From: Lachnospiraceae bacterium NK4A144
GTDB lineage: Bacteria; Bacillota; Clostridia; Lachnospirales; Lachnospiraceae
Length of the DNA stretch: 46,486 nucleotides
NCBI GenBank assembly: GCA_000424365.1
Contig: AUJT01000029.1
Span: 1-46,486 of the forward strand
Direction of reading: 5' to 3'
Shown: positions 36,417 to 45,505 of the stretch, piece by piece
Numbering within the stretch: position 1 is the first letter of the stretch
Layout: each line of letters begins with the position of its first letter
Program-made: the position numbers and the translations under genes
The notes under the pieces: model-generated
The model's input: only the letters and a program-made list of their open reading frames with translations
Databases searched by the model: none
Told to the model about the DNA's origin: nothing

Positions 36417-36427
36417 TAGTTATTTCA

Positions 36428-36455
36428 AGAAGATCAGTTCTGCTGGTCTTCTTTT
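36428..36455 (+). terminator. Terminator of the tRNA-Arg pair
   Basis: AAGAAGATCAG pairs with CTGGTCTTCTT (one G-T pair) around a 5-nt loop and continues into TTTTATT, eleven bases after the second tRNA. Confidence 0.85.
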
Positions 36456-36494
36456 ATTGCTTTCTACAGATATTTCACATATCTGCACATAGAA

Positions 36495-36523
36495 CAAAGA
36501 ATCCGACTTTGTCGGATTCTTTG
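36495..36523 (-). terminator. Terminator of the GNAT acetyltransferase gene
   Basis: A perfect 13-bp stem (CAAAGAATCCGAC/GTCGGATTCTTTG) with a 3-nt loop, 40 nt past the acetyltransferase stop. T residues follow on the minus strand. It could also back up the tRNA terminator. Confidence 0.75.
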
Positions 36524-36563
36524 CGCAAAACAATTCTCATCATTTCCGACATTTTGAAATAAA

Positions 36564-37409
36564 TCAATCCCGTTTAGTTTCTTTCACCACAACTTCTGTC
36601 CACGCCGGGAAAAATCCTGATCTGATGGCAACATCCATAGACAGCGAATGGCTCTCACTCGTTCCGTAAAACGGAAGCTTTCCAAAGGACAAGATCCTGT
36701 CCCTGATGATCGAAGTAAGGTACTTGGCAAGTCCCATGCCCTCATATTCAGGATCCACATCTATCCCTATCTGCCAGAGATATTTTCCATCTTCTGACGC
36801 TCCGGACATAGCAACCATCTTTCCATTATCCACCGCTGCCACAGCAATCCTGTCGGGCTGTGTTTTTGAATAAGCGAGTGAATGAGGAAACAGCCCATCT
36901 TTTCCCTCTCCACGATGTAACTCGCCAAATTCCCGTATCTCATCATCATAGAACCAAAGAAGTTCCATATCCGTGCCTTCAATTACTTGTACACCATCCC
37001 CAAAGATTTCAGCCGCCTCTGTCCTGTTATGTGGGATATCTTTAATCTCTCTTTCATTCCATTCAAAGTATTTCTCATCCGGCAGAAAATACACATGCGT
37101 ATCCGCGATCTCATATCCGTAGCTTTTTAATTCATGATCCAACGTTCTGAGATTAGAAAACTTACAAAACCACTCCGGTTTCGCTTTACCATATTTTTCT
37201 TTAACCCATGGCAATATATCACTGTCAGCCATGATATAAGCATCACCTTTATAAATGATCCCGAAAAAAAACGTACTGAGTCCATCAAAACGCCTCGCGC
37301 CGGTTATCTCTTTCCGTTCATTTATCATTATCCGATACTGCTCTTCCATTTCTTTAGAACAGTTCGTATCCAATCTAAACTGTGCGCGGGCTATTTTATC
37401 AAAATCCAT
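36564..37409 (-). CDS. GNAT family N-acetyltransferase
   Basis: A 281-residue protein with a C-terminal GNAT domain. The acetyl-CoA-binding segment is IGIDVDPEYEGMGLAKYLTSIIRDR near residues 212-236 (the usual Q/RxxGxG/A is EYEGMGLA), followed by the FGTS-like FYGTSESHSLSMDVAIRSGF. The N-terminal 150 residues have no motif I recognise (possibly a second, degenerate GNAT-like half). The substrate is unknown. It is a single gene with a strong terminator at 36495-36523. Confidence 0.82.
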   Translation of the reverse strand: MDFDKIARAQFRLDTNCSKEMEEQYRIMINERKEITGARRFDGLSTFFFGIIYKGDAYIMADSDILPWVKEKYGKAKPEWFCKFSNLRTLDHELKSYGYEIADTHVYFLPDEKYFEWNEREIKDIPHNRTEAAEIFGDGVQVIEGTDMELLWFYDDEIREFGELHRGEGKDGLFPHSLAYSKTQPDRIAVAAVDNGKMVAMSGASEDGKYLWQIGIDVDPEYEGMGLAKYLTSIIRDRILSFGKLPFYGTSESHSLSMDVAIRSGFFPAWTEVVVKETKRD

Positions 37410-37485
37410 TTTCTTTCCTTTCAGCTCTTTGTATGTGTAAAATTAATCCCATTAGACTATACACTATACGCCAAAATTTTACATT

Positions 37486-37522
37486 AAAAAGACGGTCCGG
37501 AGTTATTATCGCAGACCGCCTT
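37486..37522 (-). terminator. Terminator of the pentose transport operon
   Basis: AAGGCGGTC and GACCGTCTT pair (one G-T) around a 16-nt loop on the minus strand, followed by TTTTT. It lies 67 nt past the stop codon of the last permease gene. Confidence 0.75.
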
Positions 37523-37588
37523 CTTAAAGCACAGTATTATCAATGAAGTGAAAACTATTTGATCAACTTTCTTAAAACAGATACCGCA

Positions 37589-38611
37589 TTACTTGCTTCT
37601 CTCTTTAATCAGAGCAAAAATACTCTGGAGAATGATGAAGAAGCAAAGGAGTGCAGCTGTTGCAATGTTTGCCCAGCTGGAAAGGAGCTTACCATTTGTA
37701 GTAACGAGCTGTGTGATAGTACCGTTTATAAGCACTCCCACAAATGAACCGATTACGTTACCTACACCACCGGTAAGAAGCGTTCCACCGATAACGGAGG
37801 AAGCGATAGCATCCATTTCAAATCCTCTTGCCTGCTGTACGGAACCTGACATTGTATTCAAGCAGTACAGAACACCACCGATGGAGCAAAGGAATGAAGA
37901 CAGGATATATGCAAACATCTTTGTCTGCTTTACGTTAAGACCCATCATTGTTGCAGATGTCTCATTACCACCTACAGCGTAAAGGATACGACCAAACTTT
38001 GTGTACTTAAGCATTACAAATACCAAAACAAGTACAATAAGTGCGATCACAACTGAAGGACGGATGAACGGAGGGATCATCTTTCCCTTCTTATTCATAT
38101 ATCCTAAAAATGCCGGAAGGTTGATCTTTGCGTTTGCCCATCCGTAGAAAAGAGGGCTTACATCCTGAGTGATAGAGAGCTGATTTGTGTTGATAACCGC
38201 TGTCATACCACGAGCAAAGAACATACCTGCCATGGAAACGATGAAGGGCTGGATATCAAAATAACTAACAAGAACACCTTGAACTGTACCGAAAACCAGT
38301 CCTATAACAAGAACCATGATAACGAGAGTCACGGCATTCATGTGCTTATTTGACATACCATCAGCAAGGATCATACAATCCATAGCGATCAGGGAACCTA
38401 CTGAAATATCGATACCGCCTGTAAGCATTACACAGGTCATACCACATGCAACACAGATCAGACCTGCATTTGTAATAAGAATGTTCAAAAATGTCTGTAA
38501 GTGAGTAAATCCCTTATCTGCGTAAATCACGCATCCTATGCCATACATAAGAACGAAAAGCACAAATGTGATGAGCAGCAGGATATTATTACCATTAATC
38601 TTCTTAGCCAT
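37589..38611 (-). CDS. Sugar ABC transporter permease (YjfF-like)
   Basis: A 340-residue membrane protein of the RbsC/XylH branch (BPD_transp_2) with about nine membrane segments. Family motifs are MLTGGIDISVGSLIAM near residues 62-77, FIVSMAGMFFARG near 122, and AIASSVIGGTLLTGGVGNVIGSFVGVLI near 258-285. In length and operon position it parallels E. coli YjfF, the second permease of the galactofuranose transporter. Its ATG overlaps the stop codon of the other permease (TAATG), so the pair should be made in equal amounts as a heterodimer. The ligand is probably a pentose or furanose, judged from its binding protein and regulator. Confidence 0.9.
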   Translation of the reverse strand: MAKKINGNNILLLITFVLFVLMYGIGCVIYADKGFTHLQTFLNILITNAGLICVACGMTCVMLTGGIDISVGSLIAMDCMILADGMSNKHMNAVTLVIMVLVIGLVFGTVQGVLVSYFDIQPFIVSMAGMFFARGMTAVINTNQLSITQDVSPLFYGWANAKINLPAFLGYMNKKGKMIPPFIRPSVVIALIVLVLVFVMLKYTKFGRILYAVGGNETSATMMGLNVKQTKMFAYILSSFLCSIGGVLYCLNTMSGSVQQARGFEMDAIASSVIGGTLLTGGVGNVIGSFVGVLINGTITQLVTTNGKLLSSWANIATAALLCFFIILQSIFALIKERSK

Positions 38612-39666
38612 TACGCAGTAATCTCCTTTCCTGCTGATACTTTCTTTGCCTTACGTGCTGCCATCCACTCCTTAAAGATAGGAGACTGGATAACAACGAT
38701 CAGGACTACGATGATAGCCTTAACAACCGGCGCCTGGTCAGTAGATACACCCATAGCAAGAAGTGTTGTTGTGATAGCCTGAATTGTATAAGCACCTATA
38801 ACAGAACCTGCAAGGTTGAACTTACCACCGCCAAGGCTGTTTCCGCCAAGTGCAACTGAAAGGATCGCATCCATTTCATAGTTAAGACCAATGTTAGCAG
38901 AGTCAGCAGAATAAATTCTTGAAGAAGCTATGATACCTGCGATTCCTGCACAGATACCACATACAAGATAGCAGCTCCAGCAGATAACTGTTGAATTGAT
39001 ACCTGCGATACGTGCTGCACGGCTGTTGATACCAACTGCCTGGATAAATGTTCCCATTGCTGTATTTCTAAGGAACAGAGCAACAACTGCGATAACTACG
39101 ATTGCTGCAAAAATCGGTGTCGGAAGAGGACAACCCGGAATAAAGTTACCAAGATATGAGTAAGGCTTATATCTGATATAAACGATCATGTTTGCGTTTA
39201 CGAGAAGTCCGATAGCACGGGCAGCTGTAAACAGTATCAGGGTTGCAACCATTGGCTGGATCTTCATCTTTGCTACCAGGAAGCCATTGAAACCTCCGCA
39301 GATAGCACCGAGAAGTACACCAAAAAGCATACCAACGAGCATAGGATACTTAAGTTCTGTTACTGATGTAACGCCGTATCCTGCAAGCAGTGAGCAGCAT
39401 CCGCAAGCAGCCAGAGCCATTACGGAACCTACCGAAATATCAGTTCCGGCTGAAACTGCAACTACAAGAGTCATTCCAACCGCAAGGATTGCTATTTCTG
39501 AACCACGGTTCAGAACGTCGATCAGACGACCGGATATAATTCCGTTATTAAAACCGATTGCAAAGAATCCGGCATCTTTGAAAAGGTTGATCAGGAGCAC
39601 CAGAATCATGCTGACGATCGGCAGGAATAATGGGCTTTTTCTGATCTTCTCCCATGTTTCTTTCAT
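38611..39666 (-). CDS. Sugar ABC transporter permease (YtfT-like)
   Basis: A 351-residue membrane protein of the same permease family as its neighbour, with motifs AVSAGTDISVGSVMALAACG (near 68-87), the MVATLILFTAARAIG segment (near 138-152) and AILSVALGGNSLGGGKFNLAGSVIGAYTI (near 268-296). It corresponds in place to YtfT. Its start overlaps the ATPase stop (TAATG), the same junction as at the next gene. The two permeases share only family-level similarity. Confidence 0.9.
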   Translation of the reverse strand: MKETWEKIRKSPLFLPIVSMILVLLINLFKDAGFFAIGFNNGIISGRLIDVLNRGSEIAILAVGMTLVVAVSAGTDISVGSVMALAACGCCSLLAGYGVTSVTELKYPMLVGMLFGVLLGAICGGFNGFLVAKMKIQPMVATLILFTAARAIGLLVNANMIVYIRYKPYSYLGNFIPGCPLPTPIFAAIVVIAVVALFLRNTAMGTFIQAVGINSRAARIAGINSTVICWSCYLVCGICAGIAGIIASSRIYSADSANIGLNYEMDAILSVALGGNSLGGGKFNLAGSVIGAYTIQAITTTLLAMGVSTDQAPVVKAIIVVLIVVIQSPIFKEWMAARKAKKVSAGKEITA

Positions 39667-41189
39667 TACTTTTCACCTCCGGCAATAGCATTCATGATGA
39701 CACCCTGTGTAAGCTCTGTTTCAGAACTTGTAAGTTCTCCTACCTTCTTACCATCACGCATGATCAGCATTCTGGTACAGGTACGGATCATCTCATCAAG
39801 CTCAGAAGAAATGAAGATTACGCTCATTCCCTTCTTCGCAAGCTCAATGACCTTTTTCTGGATTTCTGTCTTAGTACCGATATCGATACCTCTTGTAGGC
39901 TCATCAAGGATCAGGAGCTTCGGGTTAGTTGCAAGCCAGCGGCCAAGAATTACCTTCTGCTGGTTACCACCGGAAAGCTGTCCTAAAAGTGTTTCTCTTG
40001 AAGCTGTCTTTACATTCAGCTCCTTAATGTATTTATCAGCGATTTCAATCTGCTTCGACATAGGAATCTTCTTGAAAAGGCCGTATCTTGCCTGAAGGGC
40101 AATGATTATATTCTCTCTTACGGAAAGACCTGCGATACATCCGTCTGCCTTACGGTCATCCGGAAGGTAAGCCATGCCGGCTTTGATAGAATCCAGAGGA
40201 TTCTTTATCTTCAGTTCTTTTCCATCTATTGTTTCGGTACCGGTCTGAGCGAGATCTGCTCCGTAGAGGCAGCGAACCAGTTCACTACGTCCGCTTCCAA
40301 GGAGTCCTGCAAGACCAACTACCTCACCTTTTTCGATTTCAAAATCAAACGGATGAATTGTTCCCTTGTGGCTGAGTCCCTTAGCTGTAAGAAGAGTCTC
40401 TGCCTTCTTAGGATCGATCTCTGACTTCTCGATAGCTGCAAGGTCATCAACATCCTTACCAAGCATTGCTGCTACGAGCTTAACTCTCGGAAGTTCCTCG
40501 ATCTTATACTCACCAACAAAGGTTCCGTTTCTCATAACTGTGATTCGATCACATACCTCATATACCTGCTCCAGGAAATGAGTTACAAATATGATACCTA
40601 CGCCCTTAGCTTTCAGCTGACGCATCAGTTTGAAAAGTTTCTCAACTTCCTTATCATCAAGAGATGATGTAGGCTCATCGAGAATGAGTGCTTTACACTC
40701 CATATCTACTGCTCTCGCAATAGCGATCATCTGCTGAATGGCGATGGAATAATTTTCCAGGGTCTGGGTAACATCCACCTGAATATCCAGGTCATCCATA
40801 AGCTTCTGTGCCTGTTTATTCATCTTACGCCAGTCTATCGTTCTGATTGCTGTTCGCGGTTCACGTCCGATGAACAGATTCTCTGCAACACTAAGATTAG
40901 GACAGAGATTTACCTCCTGATAAACTGTAGCTATACCAATATTCTGTGCATCCATGGTATTTCTGTTGAAGATATTTCCTTCAACACCTTCCATGTGAAC
41001 TTCACCGCTGTCCCGATGGTAAACACCTGTCAGGCATTTAATGATGGTCGATTTACCGGCACCGTTTTCTCCCATGAGTGCGTGGATTTCACCCTTTCTA
41101 AGTGTCAGCTGTGCATGATCAAGCGCAATGACACCCGGGAATGTCTTAACGATGTCCCGCATAGTAATCAGAACATTTTCTTCCGCCAT
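39666..41189 (-). CDS. Sugar ABC transporter ATP-binding protein (RbsA/YtfR-like, duplicated ATPase)
   Basis: A 507-residue protein with two ATPase domains in tandem that powers the permease pair. The first has Walker A GENGAGKST (near 39-47) and a degenerate signature (NYSIAIQQMIAIARA); its Walker B is LILDEPTSSLD. The second has a variant P-loop (GLLGSGRSELVRCL, near 290), signature LSGGNQQKVILGRWL and Walker B LLILDEPTRGID. The length is normal for the family. AGGGAG precedes the ATG. It lies 174 nt after the binding-protein gene, with a strong hairpin (41236-41264) in the gap. Confidence 0.93.
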   Translation of the reverse strand: MAEENVLITMRDIVKTFPGVIALDHAQLTLRKGEIHALMGENGAGKSTIIKCLTGVYHRDSGEVHMEGVEGNIFNRNTMDAQNIGIATVYQEVNLCPNLSVAENLFIGREPRTAIRTIDWRKMNKQAQKLMDDLDIQVDVTQTLENYSIAIQQMIAIARAVDMECKALILDEPTSSLDDKEVEKLFKLMRQLKAKGVGIIFVTHFLEQVYEVCDRITVMRNGTFVGEYKIEELPRVKLVAAMLGKDVDDLAAIEKSEIDPKKAETLLTAKGLSHKGTIHPFDFEIEKGEVVGLAGLLGSGRSELVRCLYGADLAQTGTETIDGKELKIKNPLDSIKAGMAYLPDDRKADGCIAGLSVRENIIIALQARYGLFKKIPMSKQIEIADKYIKELNVKTASRETLLGQLSGGNQQKVILGRWLATNPKLLILDEPTRGIDIGTKTEIQKKVIELAKKGMSVIFISSELDEMIRTCTRMLIMRDGKKVGELTSSETELTQGVIMNAIAGGEK

Positions 41190-41235
41190 TGTTTTTCTCC
41201 CTTAATAAACCATAAGCTACTGTATTTTGAAAAAA

Positions 41236-41264
41236 GGAGCGGTCCCCTTACCGGAGGCCGCCCC
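41236..41264 (-). terminator. Intra-operon hairpin between binding protein and ATPase genes
   Basis: GGGGCGGCCTCC pairs with GGGGACCGCTCC (two G-T pairs, one mismatch) around GGTAA, and is followed by TTTTTT. This is a full intrinsic terminator by its look, but it lies within the operon about 100 nt after the binding-protein stop codon. It would lower ATPase/permease expression relative to the binding protein, and protect its 3' end. Confidence 0.75.
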
Positions 41265-41363
41265 TCAAAACTGCCTGTACCAGCACTTTTGTAAAAACTA
41301 ATACTTCTTAACTGCTTTCATCCGGCACATCCAGAAATAAGCTTCTTTTTGTGCTTTTCAGAA

Positions 41364-42524
41364 TTAGTATGCAGCGTCAACGATTTCCTGAGTTACAGGG
41401 ATAAGATCCTCAGTAACTTCCTCGCCGCTTGCATTCTTGTATGTGATGGATGTGAGATCAGACTCAGCAACATACCAAGGCTCAGCCATGAATGTTTCCT
41501 TCTCTACTTCCTCGCCTGCCTGAAGCTTCTGAACGATAGCTGCGCAGTCCGGACCGGAAAGAGGGTTACACTGGAAGTCAGCGTTGATCTTTCCATCAAG
41601 AACCTGCTGAAGACCTGCTGTACATGCATCGAAGGAGATAAGAACTACGTCTCCGCCTACACCGTAAGAAACACCAGCTGCATCCATAGCCTGCTGAGCA
41701 CCAAATGCCTCATTATCGTTCTGGCAAACTACAACGTTGAACTTACCTGCGTAAGACTTGCAGTAAGACTCCATAACCTCCTGGCCGCCTTCCTGTGTGA
41801 AGTCACCAGTCTGCTCGTCAAGCTTGTTCCAGCCCTCAGCCTTTACATACTCATCGAAACCGTTGGAACGGCCGAGCTGAGCAGAAGCACCTGTTGTACC
41901 GGAGATAACAAGGATGTTAAGCTCATCCATACCCTTAGCTGCTGCATAATCCTTAAGCCAAGCACCTGCTGCAAGACCCTCGTTTGTGAACTGAGATCCT
42001 ACCCATGCTGTGTACTTATCGGAATCATCGATTGTACGGTCGATTACGATTACCGGAATACCTGCATCTTCGCACTCCTGAAGAACTGTATCCCAACCTG
42101 TTGATACGATAGGATCGATTACGATGTAATCAACATCCTGCTGAATGAAGTTACGTACTGCCTCAAGCTGTGCTGCAGAATCATTATCGCAGTCAACGAA
42201 CTGAAGGTCGAAACCATTCTCAGCTGAGAAAGCATCCTGTACAGACTTTGTAGCAGCTGTACGCCAGTCAGACTCATGACCAACCTGTGCGAAACCTACG
42301 GAAATAGCCTCACCAGATGCTGCTGCCTCTGTACCTGCCTCTGAAGAAGCGATCTCAGAAGCTGCTGCCTCTACAGATGAAGCTGTCTCTGTTGCTGCTG
42401 CCTCGGAAGCCGGAGCTGCCTCGGAAGCCGGAGCTGCTGCGGAACCTGAGTTTCCACCACAACCTGCGAGCATTGTTACTGCCATTGCTGTGCTTAAGAG
42501 TACACTAACTACTTTGCGTTTCAT
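41364..42524 (-). CDS. Sugar-binding lipoprotein (YtfQ-like)
   Basis: A 386-residue extracellular substrate-binding protein. It has a lipoprotein signal with Cys22 in TMLAGCGG, then a 45-residue linker of Ala, Ser, Glu and Thr (AAPASEAAPASEAA...) and the periplasmic-binding fold from about residue 72. VSTGWDTVLQECEDAGIPVI followed by DRTI closely resembles E. coli YtfQ, which binds galactofuranose and also arabinofuranose. The start ATG has GGGAGG eight bases upstream; a 30-codon extension upstream is rejected. It follows the kinase after 83 nt containing a hairpin. An arabinose-type ligand is inferred from YtfQ likeness and the AraR-like regulator. Confidence 0.9.
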   Translation of the reverse strand: MKRKVVSVLLSTAMAVTMLAGCGGNSGSAAAPASEAAPASEAAATETASSVEAAASEIASSEAGTEAAASGEAISVGFAQVGHESDWRTAATKSVQDAFSAENGFDLQFVDCDNDSAAQLEAVRNFIQQDVDYIVIDPIVSTGWDTVLQECEDAGIPVIVIDRTIDDSDKYTAWVGSQFTNEGLAAGAWLKDYAAAKGMDELNILVISGTTGASAQLGRSNGFDEYVKAEGWNKLDEQTGDFTQEGGQEVMESYCKSYAGKFNVVVCQNDNEAFGAQQAMDAAGVSYGVGGDVVLISFDACTAGLQQVLDGKINADFQCNPLSGPDCAAIVQKLQAGEEVEKETFMAEPWYVAESDLTSITYKNASGEEVTEDLIPVTQEIVDAAY

Positions 42525-42563
42525 TGATAAATCCTCCCTTACATAATAAAGTTTGTTGTATTT

Positions 42564-42588
42564 ACAAACGTGTTTGCACACGGTTTGT
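42564..42588 (-). promoter_or_regulatory. Stem-loop/operator-like palindrome between the kinase and binding-protein genes
   Basis: On the minus strand ACAAACCGTGT and ACACGTTTGT pair around GCAA with one bulge. A TTGTAC half-site (42585-42590) overlaps it, of the same kind seen upstream of the araR-like gene. It could be an internal operator, or an RNA hairpin protecting the binding-protein message. Confidence 0.5.
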
Positions 42589-42607
42589 ACAATGTTAACT
42601 AAAACTA

Positions 42608-44200
42608 TTACCAATGCATTTTTTCAATTGCTTTTGCTTCTACATCGATGGCATCTTTGTAGTTCTGGATAAATTTCTCATATCCCTTTACTTCTTCAGG
42701 ATCAGGCTGAACTGTTGTACCCTGAAGCTCTGCGAAAATTTCATTCTGAAGGTAATTTTCAAGCTTTTCGCCATTGCCCTCGATCATATAAGCTGCAAGT
42801 AATGCCATTCCCCAAGGACCGCCCTCACTTGCTGTATCCATAACTGTTACAGGAGCATTAACTGCTGCTGCCAGATATTTCTGACAAACGCCCTTCTGTG
42901 TAAAGAGACCACCGTGACCGGTAATGCGATCAACCTTTGCATTTTCCTCTTTAAGAAGAATATCCATACCAATCTTTACTGCTCCGAATGCTGTGTAAAG
43001 ATGTGATCTCATAAAGTTCGCCAGAGTAAATTTGCTGTCAGGCATATATGTGAATAACGGTCTTCCCTCATTTAAGTGTGTAACACCTTCTCCTGAGTAA
43101 TAACCATATGAAAGAAGTCCTCCACAATCCTTATCACCGTTAAGTGATTCAAAGAAAAGTGTTTCAAATACCTTCTGATCGTCTAGCGGAACTCCGGCTT
43201 TCTCTGCAAAATCCTTGAAAATGCTTACCCATGCATTAATATGTGTAGTTCCGTTATTTGCATGTGACATAGCTACCGGAAGTCCTGTCGGGGTGGTAAC
43301 CATATCAATCTCTCTATAAACCTTAGAAAGAGGCTTCTCTACTACCAGCATAGCAAAAGTAGATGTTCCTGCTGATACATTACCGGTTCTGGGAGCTACA
43401 GCATTTGTTGCTACCATTCCTGTTCCTGCGTCACCTTCTGACGGTGCAAGAGGAATTCCGGCTTTCAGATTGCCTGTAGGATCAAGCCATTTTGCACCTT
43501 CCTCTGTAAGTGTTCCTGCCTTTTCTCCGGCAACCAGAACTTTCGGAAGGATATCCTTTGTCTTCCATGGATAATTTTCAGAAGCGATGAGTGCTTCAAA
43601 TTTATCCATCATAACCTGATCATAGTCATTCGTTTTAGAATCTATCGGGAAGATTCCGGATGCATCACCTACACCTGTTGTCTTCTCTCCGGTAAGCTTC
43701 CATGTAGCATAAGAATCAAGAGTTGTTACAAAATCAAGATCCTTTACATGATCTTCATGATCAAGAATTCGCTGATATAAATGAGAAATTGTCCATCTTA
43801 AAGGTACATTGAAATCAAAAAGTTCTGTAAGCTTATCCGCTGCAGCCTGTGTATTACTGTTTCTCCATGTCTGGAACGGTGCAAGAAGCTTTCCACTCTT
43901 ATCAAATGCCATGTAACCATGCATCATTGCGCTGATACCCATAGCACCAACTGTAGTGATAGTCACACCATACTGCTCTTTAACATTAGCAGCCATCTTT
44001 GCGTAACAGTCCTGAACGCCATCTGTGATCTCATCAATACCGTATGTCCAAATCCCGTCAACAAGGGAATTTTCCCAGCGATGTGATCCCTTAGCAAGTA
44101 CGTTACCTTTAAGGTCAATCAGTACTGCTTTAATGTTTGTGGATCCGAACTCGATACCCAGAGCGGTTTTTCCACTTTCAATCAGTTCCTTTGCTCCCAT
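42608..44200 (-). CDS. FGGY-family carbohydrate kinase (possible L-ribulokinase, AraK-like)
   Basis: A 530-residue sugar kinase of the FGGY family. The N-terminal phosphate loop is ALGIEFGSTNIKAVLID (near 13-29); GISAMMHGYMAF is followed by the catalytic Asp, likely in the SEGDAGTGMVAT segment (near 256-266); the C-terminal half has GHGGLFTQKGVCQKYLAAA (near 430-448). It is longer than a usual xylulokinase (about 500). The context with an AraR-like repressor and a YtfQ-like transporter favours L-ribulose or another pentulose; Clostridium has a non-AraB ribulokinase of similar type. AAGGAG precedes the ATG. It lies 42 nt after the regulator gene. Confidence 0.82.
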   Translation of the reverse strand: MGAKELIESGKTALGIEFGSTNIKAVLIDLKGNVLAKGSHRWENSLVDGIWTYGIDEITDGVQDCYAKMAANVKEQYGVTITTVGAMGISAMMHGYMAFDKSGKLLAPFQTWRNSNTQAAADKLTELFDFNVPLRWTISHLYQRILDHEDHVKDLDFVTTLDSYATWKLTGEKTTGVGDASGIFPIDSKTNDYDQVMMDKFEALIASENYPWKTKDILPKVLVAGEKAGTLTEEGAKWLDPTGNLKAGIPLAPSEGDAGTGMVATNAVAPRTGNVSAGTSTFAMLVVEKPLSKVYREIDMVTTPTGLPVAMSHANNGTTHINAWVSIFKDFAEKAGVPLDDQKVFETLFFESLNGDKDCGGLLSYGYYSGEGVTHLNEGRPLFTYMPDSKFTLANFMRSHLYTAFGAVKIGMDILLKEENAKVDRITGHGGLFTQKGVCQKYLAAAVNAPVTVMDTASEGGPWGMALLAAYMIEGNGEKLENYLQNEIFAELQGTTVQPDPEEVKGYEKFIQNYKDAIDVEAKAIEKMHW

Positions 44201-44242
44201 TTCCTACTCCTTATATTTTTTCAAATCGGATGACCGATTCTT

Positions 44243-45382
44243 TTACATATATTGATAATCTTTGTCATATTTTCTAAGAGATATTTCAGGATCGGGAAGA
44301 TCCATATCTCTTATCGAATTTCTAAAGACCGGCTCACTCTTAAAGAGATAATTGCCATCAAATCCGGGTTCTTCTATCATCCTTATGAGATTCTCAGCTA
44401 CCTTTCTGCCAAGCAATTCTTTCGGATGTGCGAATGAAGTGAATGGAACCGGACTGATCCGTGCAAGTTCTGAATCATCGAAGCTTACGATCGACAGATC
44501 CTCAGGAACTCTTAATCCCTTTCTCAATGCCATTCCGATAAGCTGGAAAGCAGCTTCATCGTTATAACAAACAACTGCCGAGCACTCCTTCAGACGATCA
44601 AAGATATATCCATCAAGTACTGTTAAATCTGCAAGTGCACCATTATCAACCCATATAATGTAATTTGAATTTGTCTTAATCCTGGACTTCAAAAGTGCCT
44701 GCGTATAACCGTAATATCTAAGTTGGCCCTGACCATCATCACATTTGAATATTCCACCGATCTTTTTATGACCATTTCTGATCAAAAGATCTGTTGCTGC
44801 TTTCGCAATGCCTTCATCATCAATTCGTACACAAGGCATATGTAATGACGGATATGAAGCGTTGAAGAAAAGTACCGGTATATTTCTCCTGGCAAATTCT
44901 TTGTAAAGCCGGAGATTTGGATTTGGAAGTGCGCTCTTTGAAGGCTCTGCGATCAAACCATCGATATCACCCTTCTCTAAAAGGCTTTCCAGTATATCAG
45001 CTTCGTGCATTATCCTGTCATCTGTAAATGACAACTGAGTCGTATAACCTGACTTTGCAAGAGTTGTTTCAATCCCTTTTAATGTAGTTGGGAAAATGTA
45101 CCCATCCAAATATGTACTCATAACAGCTACATTCATATGCCGCTCTCTCTTTATCGAAGAGATACGATCGCCGATGTAAGTACCACTCCCCTGTACCCTC
45201 GTCAATATATGCTGACTCTCAAGTTCTGCTGTCGCACGACGAATCGTCTGCCTGCTGAGTCCGAACATCTCACTTAGTTCATTTTCCGACTGAATACGTT
45301 CGCCATATTTTAGATTTCCGGATTCGATATTCTCTTTGATCCAAGTAATTACTCTCTGATACTTGGGTTCCTGTCCCGTCAT
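44243..45382 (-). CDS. araR: GntR/LacI-type transcriptional regulator, AraR-like
   Basis: A 379-residue repressor with a GntR-type winged-helix N-terminus (about 1-75; LSEMFGLSRQTIRRATAELESQ holds the recognition helix, followed by VQGSGTYIG) and a LacI-type sugar-sensing C-terminus (about 85-365; AVMSTYLDGYIFPTTLKGIE, DGLIAEPSKS, SIVSFDDSELARI). This domain pair is the mark of AraR, the L-arabinose repressor of Bacillus. Upstream are many TTGTAC-type half-sites, which fit the AraR operator. GGAAGG precedes the ATG. It is first in the kinase/transporter operon and is likely to control it and itself. The effector could be a different pentose. Confidence 0.85.
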   Translation of the reverse strand: MTGQEPKYQRVITWIKENIESGNLKYGERIQSENELSEMFGLSRQTIRRATAELESQHILTRVQGSGTYIGDRISSIKRERHMNVAVMSTYLDGYIFPTTLKGIETTLAKSGYTTQLSFTDDRIMHEADILESLLEKGDIDGLIAEPSKSALPNPNLRLYKEFARRNIPVLFFNASYPSLHMPCVRIDDEGIAKAATDLLIRNGHKKIGGIFKCDDGQGQLRYYGYTQALLKSRIKTNSNYIIWVDNGALADLTVLDGYIFDRLKECSAVVCYNDEAAFQLIGMALRKGLRVPEDLSIVSFDDSELARISPVPFTSFAHPKELLGRKVAENLIRMIEEPGFDGNYLFKSEPVFRNSIRDMDLPDPEISLRKYDKDYQYM

Positions 45383-45505
45383 GCTTCCTTCCCAATCTTT
45401 CTGTCATTTTGTACATCTTGTCACAACATGTACAACTTCATAGAACAAATATATGACATGTATAATCTGTTTTTCTCTAAATGGTATTGTCAATTTCTAT
45501 GTACA

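Noticed and set aside
41349-42104. A 251-codon plus-strand open frame opposite the sugar-binding lipoprotein
   Set aside because: Cys- and Leu-rich antisense shadow of a well-conserved gene, with no motif or start signal.
42317-42460. Ala/Ser/Glu repeat DNA in the binding protein as a separate repeat element
   Set aside because: It is the coding sequence of the flexible linker after the lipoprotein signal, common in Firmicute binding proteins.
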